DNA of 64,000 nucleotides from Filifactor villosus (GCF_042652965.1 NZ_JBHSHL010000014.1:1-64000); one strand, 5' to 3'; numbered from the stretch's first letter, positions 51,887 through 60,829 are shown. Made by a program: numbers and translations. The notes: generated from the sequence alone by a model not told the origin.

Positions 51887-52819
51887 GTGAAAAAGATAGG
51901 TTCGATAGATATAGGGACCAACTCCATGAGGTTGTTGATAGCAGATGACAGCGAGGAATTAAGCAACCGAAAAAAATATGTCGATATCACGAGATTAGGT
52001 TATGGAGTGGATGAAAACGGATATATCGACGAAGATGCCATGCGGAGAAATCTCGATGTTTTGAAGCGGTTTGCAAATCTGGCGAAAAGTCAGGAAGTGG
52101 AAGTTGTAGAAGTCATCGGCACTTCGGCATTAAGGGATTCGAAAAATCGCAGGGAGTTCGTTCTTCGTGCAAAAGAAATGACAGGTCTTGATGTGAGAGT
52201 AATCGAAGGATCGGAAGAGGCGGGACTGGGTTTTTGTGGAGCGGTATCATCTCTTCAAAAGAAAGGATATGTTCTCCTGATCGATATCGGTGGAGGAAGC
52301 ACTGAATTCATCCTGGGTTCTCAAAGCGAGGGAATTTTGTTTTCTAAGAGTTTGGACATAGGTGCTTTAAGAATGACCGAAAAATTTATTTCCGGGAGCA
52401 TACCCGAAAAAAGTGAGCTTGATGCCATGCGGTTCTATATCGTAAAGCAGATATTCGCACTGAAATCGGAGATAAAACGTTATCCTTTGGAAGAGGTTGT
52501 AGGGATAGGAGGAACGATAACTACATTTTCTGCAATGGTCCAAGGTCTTAAGGTGTACAATAGTGACAAGGTACATCATAGTCATCTTTCGTTTGAACAG
52601 GTGGAAGATATGTTGGATGTTTTGGCATCCAAGACTTTGGAAGAGAGGATGATGATCGACGGGCTTCAGCCCAAGAGAGCGGATATCATTGTCGCAGGCG
52701 GAATGATATTGAAGACGGTCATGCAGGAGTTCGATGTTAATAAAATTGTTGTAAGTGAGTATGACAATCTTGAAGGGATGTTATATCGATACAGGAAGTC
52801 GGTTTCCAAAGGAAGCTGA
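51887..52819 (+). CDS. ppx: Ppx/GppA-family exopolyphosphatase
   Basis: 310 aa from GTG 51887. ASKHA fold: GSIDIGTNSMRLLIAD, VIGTSALRDSKNR, LLIDIGGGSTEFILG, GIGGTITTFSAM and VAGGMIL. Cleaves polyphosphate or pppGpp; this short form lacks the C-terminal HD domain of E. coli Ppx. GGAAGGAAG RBS inside the end of divIC, so coupled. Confidence 0.93.
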   Translation: MKKIGSIDIGTNSMRLLIADDSEELSNRKKYVDITRLGYGVDENGYIDEDAMRRNLDVLKRFANLAKSQEVEVVEVIGTSALRDSKNRREFVLRAKEMTGLDVRVIEGSEEAGLGFCGAVSSLQKKGYVLLIDIGGGSTEFILGSQSEGILFSKSLDIGALRMTEKFISGSIPEKSELDAMRFYIVKQIFALKSEIKRYPLEEVVGIGGTITTFSAMVQGLKVYNSDKVHHSHLSFEQVEDMLDVLASKTLEERMMIDGLQPKRADIIVAGGMILKTVMQEFDVNKIVVSEYDNLEGMLYRYRKSVSKGS

Positions 52820-52899
52820 TCCTGTCAAAGTGTTCCGAAGAAACAGTTATATGTTGTCGGGAGGAACAAAGCTGGAATACAAAAAATGTGGTGAAAAAA

Positions 52900-53937
52900 A
52901 TGAGCAAAAAAGTAATACTATTGAAAGAACAGGAAACGGTGCAGGACAAAACACCGACAGTCTTTTCGGACGGAGAGAACCAAATTCTACGATTTGACAT
53001 CACGGAGGAGCTTTATCGATGTCTGGAAGAAGGAGTGATTCCGGTAGAGATCGAAGATGCCGAGTTTTTGGAAGAAATCGTTGACGCGATCAAGATATCC
53101 GATGATGTCTGGTATGCGAAGAGGCGAGAGAATTTGTTAAAAGAGTTTATTGAGAATCAACACTTGAGCAAGGAAGCTTGTTTTACGGAAAAGAGCGGTT
53201 TGGAAAGTATATCCTCCTCCCGAACTTTGAATGAAACAAATCCCTTTATATACGAAGAGGACAGCGGACTTGGTGGAGCGGATTTTTTGCGAGAATACAA
53301 TGAGGTTTATGAGGTGCAAGAGGATTTTGAATATGAAGCAAGAGGAGATTTGGAAAACGACTTTTACAATGAGATAAAAGAGACCTTCGGTTATAATATG
53401 AAACTTGAATTGCACTGGCTTCTCATCGCCTTTTTGCCTTGGACTTTATTTTGGTTGGATCGACTCGAATACATTTCAATCGACATCAGGCTGTCTGTTT
53501 TTTTCAGTATACTGATTTTGGTTGTTCGATTGTTTAAAAAGAGAGCCACATGGTTGGATATCGCCTCTCCGATATTCTTTTTGGCGGTTTTTCTCACATC
53601 TTCGACAGCACCGATGTGGGTCGATTATTTGAGCGGAGTCCTAAGTAGCGTATATCTGGCTTTGATATGGGCATTCAGTATCCTTCAGGGAAAACCCTTG
53701 ACTTCCGAATATACGAGGATTATATCCAACGACAGTCCTCACTTTATCAAAAGCAATGAGAATTTGACCTTTATGTGGGTAATCAACTTCATCGTACAGG
53801 GTGCAATGTTTTTTTTGAATGTAAATTCTCCAATTTATCTCTTTGTTTTGCTTCCTTCTGTGATTGTAACCTTTATTTATTACAGAAAACATCGTAGCAA
53901 AAATAAACGGAGAAGTATCCATCCGATGGCTCGATGA
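52900..53937 (+). CDS. Unknown membrane protein with acidic cytoplasmic domain
   Basis: 345 aa from ATG 52900, five bases after GGTGA; GTG codons at 52888 and 52891 are alternatives. Residues 1 to about 165 are soluble and strongly acidic (runs such as FIYEEDSGLGGAD and VYEVQEDFEYEAR). The C-terminal half has six predicted membrane helices with a basic end (HRSKNKRR). I recognise no family; the membrane part is vaguely like intracellular septation protein A. It lies between ppx and the asnS T-box and may belong to the divIC-ppx unit. Confidence 0.75.
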   Translation: MSKKVILLKEQETVQDKTPTVFSDGENQILRFDITEELYRCLEEGVIPVEIEDAEFLEEIVDAIKISDDVWYAKRRENLLKEFIENQHLSKEACFTEKSGLESISSSRTLNETNPFIYEEDSGLGGADFLREYNEVYEVQEDFEYEARGDLENDFYNEIKETFGYNMKLELHWLLIAFLPWTLFWLDRLEYISIDIRLSVFFSILILVVRLFKKRATWLDIASPIFFLAVFLTSSTAPMWVDYLSGVLSSVYLALIWAFSILQGKPLTSEYTRIISNDSPHFIKSNENLTFMWVINFIVQGAMFFLNVNSPIYLFVLLPSVIVTFIYYRKHRSKNKRRSIHPMAR

Positions 53938-54034
53938 TATTTTCGGTAAGATATTGAAAAAAATGAAAAAAGATGTTATCATAACAGACAACATTGTGAT
54001 TTTATACCCGATGTTAAAGAAGATATAGCAAAAA

Positions 54035-54250
54035 CGATGACGAGGAGAGTAGCATTAAGAAGTAGGTTCAGCGAGTCGAAGACGGTGGAAGTTCGATACG
54101 ACGCTTTTTGTGAAGAACACCTTAGAGTTTTTTTGCGGAACAAGAATCCTTCAGTACGCAAAAACGCCTTTCCCGGCGTTATGGGAAATTGTCGGGTGGC
54201 ATAGCGAGATACTTCGTCCCAAGGAAAAGGGATGAGGTATTTTTATTTTA
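54035..54250 (+). promoter_or_regulatory. T-box riboswitch, tRNA-Asn specific
   Basis: Leader of asnS with a divergent T-box GGGTGGCATAGCGAG (54194-54208). Terminator ATACTTCGTCCC (54209-54220) pairs with GGGATGAGGTAT (54229-54240) using two G-U pairs, followed by TTTTATTTT. An AAC specifier fits at 54116-54118 (GAAGAACACC). The UGGC bulge pairs with discriminator G, as in tRNA-Asn. Confidence 0.88.
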
Positions 54251-54284
54251 CAAAAAATAAGATTAAAGAAAAGGAGATGGTAAG

Positions 54285-55676
54285 ATGAAGTCGGTAGATA
54301 TTCGGGAACTGTTTCAAAACACACAGGCTTACAGCGACAGGGAAATTATGGTAGAAGGATGGATCAGGACCAACAGGGGATCTAAGAACTTCGGATTTAT
54401 CGAGTTGAATGACGGCACTTTTTTCAAAAACCTTCAAGTGGTGTATGAGGAAGATATGGATAATTTTAAAGACGTTGCAAAGCTTTCCATTGCAACTGCA
54501 ATTTCCGTAAAAGGTCTCTTGGTCGAAACTCCCGATGCAAAACAACCCTTTGAATTAAAGGCGAAGGAGGTTTGCGTGGAAGCACCTTCCTCTTCGGATT
54601 TTCCTCTACAAAAGAAACGTCATACCTTTGAATATTTGAGGACAATTGCTCACTTGCGTCCTCGTGGAAATACCTATGCGGCTGTGTTTCGAGTACGTTC
54701 TTTGGTGTCCTATGCCATTCACAAGTTCTTTCAGGAAAGAGATTTTGTCTATGTGCATACGCCCATCATAACAGGCTCCGATGCTGAGGGTGCAGGAGAG
54801 ATGTTCCACGTTACGACCATAGATTTGAATAATGTGCCTAAGACACAGGAAGGTACTGTGGACTTTAGCAGAGATTTTTTCAAAAAGTCGACCAATCTTA
54901 CCGTAAGCGGCCAGTTGGAAGGGGAGTGCTATGCCCTTGCATACAAGAAGATCTACACCTTCGGCCCTACCTTCCGTTCCGAAAATTCCAATACCGCACG
55001 TCATGCAGCGGAATTTTGGATGATTGAACCGGAGATCGCATTTGCAGACTTAAATGACTATATGGATTTGGCAGAGGAGATGATCAAATACATCATTGAT
55101 TATGTTATGCAGCACGCACCTGAAGAAATGCAGTTTTTCAACTCTTTTATCGACAAAGGCTTACTTGAGCGTCTGAACCATGTAGCAAGTTCTGATTTCA
55201 AGAGAATCACTTACAGTGAGGCCGTCGAACTGCTCCAAGCATCGGATAAGGAGTTTGAATATCCGGTAGAGTGGGGGTTGGATCTTCAGACGGAGCACGA
55301 AAGGTATTTGACGGAAGAAGTATTTCAGAAGCCTGTTTTTGTAACGGATTATCCTAAGGATATCAAAGCATTTTATATGAGGGTAAACGATGATAATAAG
55401 ACGGTCGCTGCGGCAGACTTGCTTGTACCGGGAATCGGCGAAATCATCGGTGGATCCCAAAGAGAAGAAAGGATGGATGTCCTGATCGACAGGATGAAGT
55501 CTATCGGTCTTAACGAAGAGGAATACTGGTGGTATCTGGAACTGAGAAAATACGGCGGAGTCAAGCACGCAGGATACGGATTGGGACTTGAACGCATGAT
55601 TATGTATTTGACGGGAATGAGTAACATAAGAGATGTGCTCCCCTTCCCGAGAACTGTAGGAACGGCGGAATTTTAA
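54285..55676 (+). CDS. asnS: Asparaginyl-tRNA synthetase
   Basis: 463 aa class IIb synthetase. N-terminal OB fold (VEGWIRTNRGSKNFGFIELNDG), then core with HTPIITGSDAEGAGEMFHVT, TFGPTFRSENSNTARHAAEFWMIEPE (motif 2) and GLGLERMIMYLTGMSNIRDVLPFPRT (motif 3, split here only for description). RBS AAGGAGATGG. Its presence with a T-box means Asn-tRNA can be made directly in this organism. Confidence 0.96.
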   Translation: MKSVDIRELFQNTQAYSDREIMVEGWIRTNRGSKNFGFIELNDGTFFKNLQVVYEEDMDNFKDVAKLSIATAISVKGLLVETPDAKQPFELKAKEVCVEAPSSSDFPLQKKRHTFEYLRTIAHLRPRGNTYAAVFRVRSLVSYAIHKFFQERDFVYVHTPIITGSDAEGAGEMFHVTTIDLNNVPKTQEGTVDFSRDFFKKSTNLTVSGQLEGECYALAYKKIYTFGPTFRSENSNTARHAAEFWMIEPEIAFADLNDYMDLAEEMIKYIIDYVMQHAPEEMQFFNSFIDKGLLERLNHVASSDFKRITYSEAVELLQASDKEFEYPVEWGLDLQTEHERYLTEEVFQKPVFVTDYPKDIKAFYMRVNDDNKTVAAADLLVPGIGEIIGGSQREERMDVLIDRMKSIGLNEEEYWWYLELRKYGGVKHAGYGLGLERMIMYLTGMSNIRDVLPFPRTVGTAEF

Positions 55677-55687
55677 GAAACTGTTAA

Positions 55688-55726
55688 AAGAGGAAGGTTA
55701 TCTTTAAGTACGATGAGCTTCCTCTT
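55688..55726 (+). terminator. Possible terminator after asnS
   Basis: AAGAGGAAG (55688-55696) pairs with CTTCCTCTT (55718-55726), nine pairs with a 21-nt loop and no good U-run, so termination is uncertain. Confidence 0.4.
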
Positions 55727-55768
55727 ACATAGCTCACATTATCGTGATTTCAAACGAAGGACGTCATG

Positions 55769-55902
55769 ATACTATTATTCCACGTATAATAAAGTAAAGT
55801 ATAACAATATACTTTCTCATCGGAGTTCAGGTTCTACCTGAAACTCCAAAATAAAATCAAAAAAAACTTCCCTTCTCTCCCTCTTATGGGATAATAGTAG
55901 TA
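55769..55902 (+). repeat. Intergenic repeat, atypical member
   Basis: Ends match the family (ATACTATTATTCC and GGATAATAGTAGTA) but the interior differs: it holds a hairpin GGAGTTCAGGT-TCT-ACCTGAAACTCC and an AT-rich arm TATAATAAAG. About 134 bp. Confidence 0.55.
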
Positions 55903-56129
55903 CAAGATCGAGGTTGTCGTGTTATTCCTTGTATAACATTGATTTCAGATTATTTTTTCGAATTATTCGGTATTTTCTTAGATGTGAAACAGGTGTTTTT
56001 TTCTGTGTGAATATGATTGGTGTCGGGGAAAACTATATAAAAAACTTGAAACAAATCAATGCAACTTGGATAGAAAACAAAATTATGGGTAATAACTTAA
56101 GTATTAAGAGAAAGCTTAGAGGGAGAAAG

Positions 56130-57734
56130 ATGGATCGAATATATACAGGTTATGCCGAAATAAAAGGAACGCAGATGATGAAACAAACTGCAGACACCTT
56201 CAAGTTCAAAGTGAGAACTAGAAAAAACACGGATGAAGATATCAACATTCAAAGACACTTTCCGAATTGGACGGAGAATGATGCGAGAGAAGCATTTTTT
56301 TCTTTGGGGAAGTTTGCCATCAGGGAATCCGAGCGTAATTCCGTTTCGGATTTTTTAGGTGGAAAGATCGAAAAAAACGGGATCCACAGTCGCTTCAAGT
56401 TCTATATGGATGAGTATCCCCTTGACAAGGGATTGCGGTTTATATTCGATACGCTTGAATATGCCGCTGTTACAGATGAAATCGCTCCCGAGGAACTCTT
56501 GTACGAGTTGGTCGAAGCTGTTTTGGCAATGACACATCCGAAAAGCGGAAAGTTCTCTCCCTGTATGGAGAAGATGCTCAACCTCTATCTGGGAACTGTG
56601 TTAAATCTTGGAGATATACATGGCGAAGCGGATCTTTTCCCCACAGAAGGCTCCAACATCAGCGTTCATTACCTTATTCATTCCCTGCTGATGAATGGAG
56701 TTTTGGAACGGGGGGATAAGGTGGCGTTTTTTGTGCCCAAGTATAGCCAAGAGAAGATCAAAACATTGTTTTACAAACTGGAGATCGATTGCATCTTTGT
56801 AAACTATGATGTGTTTGAAGAGGGAGAGCCTGAACGAATAGAACAGGAACTGCAAGTTTTGGAAGATACAAAAATCAAAGTTCTATTTATGGTTGGAAGA
56901 TCTTCAAGATTTGTTCTGGAACAAAATCAGGTCCTTAATGATAAGATCGATGAACTGCTCCGAGAAACCAATCCGAATCTTATTCTTGTTCCGGATGAGA
57001 TGTATGCTCCGTTTTTAAAAAATTATAAGTCCTTATATCTTTCCTATCCGAAAAATACGATCGTTCTGTATTCATTTTCAAAATATTTCGGGGCGCCGGG
57101 TTGGAAACTCGGAATGATTATGATGTCCAAAGATAATGTTATAGACAGGATCATAGAAGGATCTCCTCCTGAGAAAAAAGCGATTTTGAACAAACGCTAT
57201 CAAACCAAACAGGATAGTTCTCAAGAACTTTCGTTTATGGAACGACTGATCATAGAAAGCCGTCTTTTGTCGGATATCCATCTTTCAGGAATATCGACAC
57301 CTCAACAGGCGCAGATGTTTCTTTTTGCTATGAAGACGTTGCTTGATGAAAATCAGAAGTATCAAAGAGAGTTGAATCATCTGTGTATCAGGAGGAAGAA
57401 GTTGTTTTTGAAGGGTTTGGGAGTGAAGGAAACCAAAAGAGAACCTTCTTCCTATTCTGCAAAAATAGATGTTTCGGAGTGGATAGAATATATGTACGGA
57501 TCCGATATCAAAAACTTGATCTGTGAGAACTATGAGTTGTCCGATATCATTTACTTTTTGTCGGATAAAAAACAAGAGGTATTTTTTGGTGGAGAACTTC
57601 CGGAGGTAAAACATTGGTCGATCAGGTTGTCTATGATCAATCTTTCGGACGAGGAGTACTCGAGCTTTGGGCGTTCGCTGAGAAAGACGATGGACTCTTT
57701 GGTGCGAGACTTGAGATGTTCACATTATTTTTAG
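56130..57734 (+). CDS. Aspartate 4-decarboxylase-like PLP enzyme
   Basis: 534 aa from ATG 56130 after AGAGGGAGAAAG; the frame is open 216 bp further upstream but without an RBS. Fold-type I aminotransferase. Around the PLP lysine: LYSFSKYFGAPGWKLGMIMM; also VPDEMYAPF and GISTPQQAQMFLFAMKTLLDE. These resemble, from memory, the bifunctional aspartate 4-decarboxylase/aminotransferase of about 530-540 aa that makes alanine and CO2 from aspartate. Paired with an aspartate/alanine antiporter elsewhere, such enzymes generate proton-motive force; here a sodium-alanine symporter gene lies 1.6 kb downstream. Confidence 0.82.
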   Translation: MDRIYTGYAEIKGTQMMKQTADTFKFKVRTRKNTDEDINIQRHFPNWTENDAREAFFSLGKFAIRESERNSVSDFLGGKIEKNGIHSRFKFYMDEYPLDKGLRFIFDTLEYAAVTDEIAPEELLYELVEAVLAMTHPKSGKFSPCMEKMLNLYLGTVLNLGDIHGEADLFPTEGSNISVHYLIHSLLMNGVLERGDKVAFFVPKYSQEKIKTLFYKLEIDCIFVNYDVFEEGEPERIEQELQVLEDTKIKVLFMVGRSSRFVLEQNQVLNDKIDELLRETNPNLILVPDEMYAPFLKNYKSLYLSYPKNTIVLYSFSKYFGAPGWKLGMIMMSKDNVIDRIIEGSPPEKKAILNKRYQTKQDSSQELSFMERLIIESRLLSDIHLSGISTPQQAQMFLFAMKTLLDENQKYQRELNHLCIRRKKLFLKGLGVKETKREPSSYSAKIDVSEWIEYMYGSDIKNLICENYELSDIIYFLSDKKQEVFFGGELPEVKHWSIRLSMINLSDEEYSSFGRSLRKTMDSLVRDLRCSHYF

Positions 57735-57754
57735 AGAGATACTCCGTGCAGGGA

Positions 57755-57866
57755 GTGGAGTTATCACTCTTCACGTTTTAATTATTTCTATATCGAAAAA
57801 ACGTTTATACAGACCCGATCTGACCATACCGAGGATGGGAGGTGACGTTTCAAACGGGAGTAGTAT
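57755..57866 (-). repeat. Intergenic repeat, subfamily B, reverse orientation
   Basis: Read on the minus strand it begins ATACTACTCCCGTTTGAAACG, as in subfamily B. The interior and far end are diverged. It lies immediately after the decarboxylase gene. Confidence 0.5.
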
Positions 57867-57885
57867 AGAATAAAAATAATTTCAG

Positions 57886-57924
57886 CCGATGAGAGTTCAC
57901 GTCAGATTCTCATCGGTATTTTTT
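57886..57924 (+). terminator. Terminator of the decarboxylase gene
   Basis: CCGATGAGA (57886-57894) pairs perfectly with TCTCATCGG (57908-57916), followed by TATTTTTTA. Confidence 0.85.
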
Positions 57925-57993
57925 ATCTCGACGGTTCTGATACGAAAACCAGGAAGTGCCGCACAAAAGCGATCTTTTGTATATGCGAATCTA

Positions 57994-58107
57994 ATGTCCT
58001 TCTCCGTTTGAAATGCCGAGTATCAAACATCTATCATTGCCAAAAAACACTTTGAAGATGATATGCTTCAAAGTGTTCAACCTGTCAATTCTAATAGAGA
58101 ATAGTAT
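57994..58107 (+). repeat. Intergenic repeat, subfamily B
   Basis: CTTCTCCGTTTGAAATGCCG at the left and CAACCTGTCAATT then GAGAATAGTAT at the right, very like the copy at 63764. An internal perfect 10-bp hairpin CACTTTGAAG/CTTCAAAGTG lies at 58048-58075. Confidence 0.8.
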
Positions 58108-58248
58108 AAAAATGCTTCACAACAACAAAAAATCTCTTTAGAAATTGTTCGATGCAACGGGTGTTAGCAAGCTACAGAAGTTTTGTTTTTTGTACGAAAC
58201 CCGTTTTTTTTTCTGTTTTTTAAATTGTATGGTATAATAAAGACTTAT

Positions 58249-58279
58249 TTGTAAACTTTTTAGTTTATATTGTTGACAA
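58249..58279 (+). promoter_or_regulatory. BirA-type operator upstream of bioY
   Basis: TTGTAAAC (58249-58256), 15 bases, GTTGACAA (58272-58279): an inverted repeat with one mismatch, of the half-site and spacing known for Firmicutes BirA operators. Its right half overlaps the -35 box. Confidence 0.75.
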
Positions 58280-58301
58280 TAAAGAGATTTCGTACTATAC
58301 T
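58273..58301 (+). promoter_or_regulatory. Promoter of bioY
   Basis: TTGACA (58273-58278), 17 bases, TATACT (58296-58301). Confidence 0.85.
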
Positions 58302-58338
58302 CATATTCAGATCATAATAGAAATGGAGACAAGAAAAA

Positions 58339-58899
58339 ATGGAAAGAACGTATTCAACATCCGCTTTTAAAACAAAAGAACTTATCTTAGTTGCATTATT
58401 TACTGCATTATCGGCAGTAGGAGCGTTTATTCGTATCCCTTTACCGATGATCCCTTTTTCAATGCAGAACCTGTTTACGACCTTGTCGGGTTTATTGCTT
58501 GGTAGTTACTTGGGTTCGGTTGCGGTTGCTCTCTATGTAATTCTGGGACTGATTGGACTGCCTATCTTTACACAGGGTGGAGGGATAGGCTATGTATTGA
58601 AGCCATCGTTCGGCTATCTTCTGGGATTTATTCTCGGAGCATGGATCACGGGAAAACTTAGAGAAAGAGCTTCCAAGAACGATTTTAAATCTATTTTATT
58701 GGCCAATGCGGCAGGAATGGCATCGATCTATGTGATCGGAGTAGGATATTATTATGTACTATCCACCTTCCTTTTAGGACAGCCTCTAGGTGCAAAGGTA
58801 TTGCTGGTCAACTTCGTGCTTATGACCCTTCCCGGAGACGTTGTAAAATGTTTTGTCGTAACGGCATTAGGAAAAAAACTGTTACCTGTCCTTAAGTAA
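58339..58899 (+). CDS. bioY: Biotin transporter substrate-binding protein BioY
   Basis: 186 aa with about six membrane helices. Signatures IPLPMIPFSMQNLFTTLSGL and GLPIFTQGGGIGYVLKPSFGYLLGF are those of BioY, the S-component of biotin ECF transporters. It works with EcfA/EcfA'/EcfT, which are not in this window. Expected to be repressed by BirA in biotin excess. Confidence 0.94.
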   Translation: MERTYSTSAFKTKELILVALFTALSAVGAFIRIPLPMIPFSMQNLFTTLSGLLLGSYLGSVAVALYVILGLIGLPIFTQGGGIGYVLKPSFGYLLGFILGAWITGKLRERASKNDFKSILLANAAGMASIYVIGVGYYYVLSTFLLGQPLGAKVLLVNFVLMTLPGDVVKCFVVTALGKKLLPVLK

Positions 58900-58912
58900 G
58901 TAGTATTTATAG

Positions 58913-58944
58913 AAAGAGCTCCATATTTTTATGGAGTTCTTTTT
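58913..58944 (+). terminator. Terminator after bioY
   Basis: AAGAGCTCCATA-TTTT-TATGGAGTTCTT followed by TTTG, about 12 pairs with one wobble. Confidence 0.88.
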
Positions 58945-59023
58945 GTTTCCTTAAATGAAAAATAATTGGATACTGAATAATAAAGCGGATTCAATCTTCT
59001 GAAAATACAGTTTGTGCTCTTAT

Positions 59024-59138
59024 ATACTATTTGAACTGTTGGTCCGCGTCTCATATCCTATAGGAGCTAAAATGTTTTTTGTATTTGTAAAGATAGATAT
59101 GCTTATTTCTTCAATCGAAAAACAAGATGAGGTAGTAC
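59024..59138 (+). repeat. Possible degraded intergenic repeat
   Basis: ATACTATTTGAACTGTTGG at the left and GATGAGGTAGTAC at the right, spaced 115 bp as in the family, but the interior does not align clearly. Confidence 0.3.
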
Positions 59139-59195
59139 AGTAAGATTTTGACATACAGATGGATATACATTGTAATATTTTTGAAAAATTATTAA

Positions 59196-59224
59196 TTGAT
59201 TTTTCTAACAATTAGAAGTATAAT
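59196..59224 (+). promoter_or_regulatory. Promoter of the symporter gene with embedded palindrome
   Basis: TTGATT (59196-59201), 17 bases, TATAAT (59219-59224). The spacer contains TTCTAA-CAA-TTAGAA (59203-59217), a perfect inverted repeat and likely operator. The leader to the start codon is about 150 nt. Confidence 0.7.
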
Positions 59225-59381
59225 GAGTTTGTAGAATCACAGGGGATAGTATTTTTGTTTTAAGGCAAAGGATCTTTTGTTCACAGGTGTTTTAGATATC
59301 GGGTACATAGTTTCACAATCCGTTTTATGACAGGTCTGATGAACAAGATGGGTTCTGTCTAAGGAAAGGGAGGAAGAATGT

Positions 59382-60785
59382 ATGCAATCAATACTTAAGG
59401 TTAACGATTTTATCGGGGGAATCGTTTGGGGTTGGCCAATGCTTATTTTGCTTGTGGGAACAGGTATTGCGTTAACATTCAGGCTCAAGTTTATTCAGGT
59501 ATCAAAATTCGGTTACATCATGAAGAATACGTTGTTCAAAATATTTGCAAAGTCTACGGATAAAGACGGAGAAGGTGAGGTTACTGCATTTCAAGCGGTG
59601 TCTACCGCTCTTGCGGCTACGGTAGGAACCGGTAATATAGCCGGAGTTGCCATGGCGATTGCAACCGGAGGACCCGGAGCGGTATTTTGGATGTGGATGT
59701 CGGCATTTTTTGGAATGGCTACGAAGTTTTCGGAAGTTGTGCTCGCAATTACCTATCGTGAAAAAGAAGCAAACGGATCCTTTTCCGGAGGGCCGATGTA
59801 TTATATTAAACACGGAACAAAACTTCCTTGGTTGGCAAGTGTATTTGCATTGTTTGGAGCTTTGGCATCTTTTGGGATCGGAAATATGACGCAGTCGAAC
59901 TCGATCGCACAGGCTCTCGAAACTAAGTTCGGGATCAATCCTTTATGGACGGGAATTGTTTTAGCGGTACTTGCAGGTATTGTTATCCTCGGCGGAATCA
60001 AGAGGATCGCAAGTGTTACCGAAAAACTTGTTCCTTTTATGGCGGCATTCTATATTTTGGGATCCATTGCCATTATCCTGATGAATATAGGACGTATCCC
60101 CGGTGCTTTAGGTCTGATTTTCGGGAGCGCCTTCAGTGCAAAAGCTGCAGTAGGAGGTTTTGCAGGAGCAACCTTAAAACAGGTCATGAAGATGGGTATT
60201 GCACGTGGAGTATTTACCAATGAGGCGGGGTTGGGTTCCGCGCCGATTGCTCACGCGGCTGCAAAGACCGATCACCCTGTGCGCCAAGGGATGTGGGGAG
60301 TGTTCGAGGTTTTTGTAGATACGATTGTTATCTGTACGATGACCGCTCTTGTTATTTTGGTTACCAATCAGTGGGATAGCGGCCTTCAAGGGGCTGCATT
60401 GACATCGGCGGCATTTGATACCGGATTTAAAGGTGGTGGCTTTATTGTTGCCATCGGCTTAACTCTATTTGCATTTTCTACGATTTTGGGCTGGGCCTAC
60501 TATGGAGAACGATGTATGGATTTTTTGTTCGGATCCAAGTCCGTGATGGTGTATCGACTTCTCTACGTTCCTTTTATCATCATCGGAAGTATCGGAAAAC
60601 TTCAAGAAGTATGGGCGATTTCGGATACACTTAACGGTTTGATGGCGATCCCCAACTTAGTTGCAGTCTTCATGTTACAGGGAGTCGTCATTCTTTTGGT
60701 AAAAGACTTTATGTCCCATCCGGGTCGTATTTGTACTTCGGATGAAGAATATTTGAAAGTTATTCCGAAGGATAAGAGGGCTTAG
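59382..60785 (+). CDS. Alanine/glycine:cation symporter (AGCS family)
   Basis: 467 aa, about ten to eleven membrane helices. Family signature near residues 65-100: FQAVSTALAATVGTGNIAGV, GGPGAVFWMWMSAFFGMATK; also NEAGLGSAPIAHAAAKT and GWAYYGERC. Imports alanine or glycine with sodium (or protons). RBS GGGAGGAAG. Single-gene unit between two terminators, with its own palindrome-containing promoter. Confidence 0.94.
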   Translation: MQSILKVNDFIGGIVWGWPMLILLVGTGIALTFRLKFIQVSKFGYIMKNTLFKIFAKSTDKDGEGEVTAFQAVSTALAATVGTGNIAGVAMAIATGGPGAVFWMWMSAFFGMATKFSEVVLAITYREKEANGSFSGGPMYYIKHGTKLPWLASVFALFGALASFGIGNMTQSNSIAQALETKFGINPLWTGIVLAVLAGIVILGGIKRIASVTEKLVPFMAAFYILGSIAIILMNIGRIPGALGLIFGSAFSAKAAVGGFAGATLKQVMKMGIARGVFTNEAGLGSAPIAHAAAKTDHPVRQGMWGVFEVFVDTIVICTMTALVILVTNQWDSGLQGAALTSAAFDTGFKGGGFIVAIGLTLFAFSTILGWAYYGERCMDFLFGSKSVMVYRLLYVPFIIIGSIGKLQEVWAISDTLNGLMAIPNLVAVFMLQGVVILLVKDFMSHPGRICTSDEEYLKVIPKDKRA

Positions 60786-60829
60786 CGGAAATAAGTTCAT
60801 AACTTGAAAAACAATATAAAATCATACTC

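Noticed and set aside
55914..56129. N-terminal extension of the aspartate decarboxylase-like gene
   Set aside because: No RBS, AT-rich spurious sequence; ATG 56130 after AGAGGGAG gives the expected ~534 aa.
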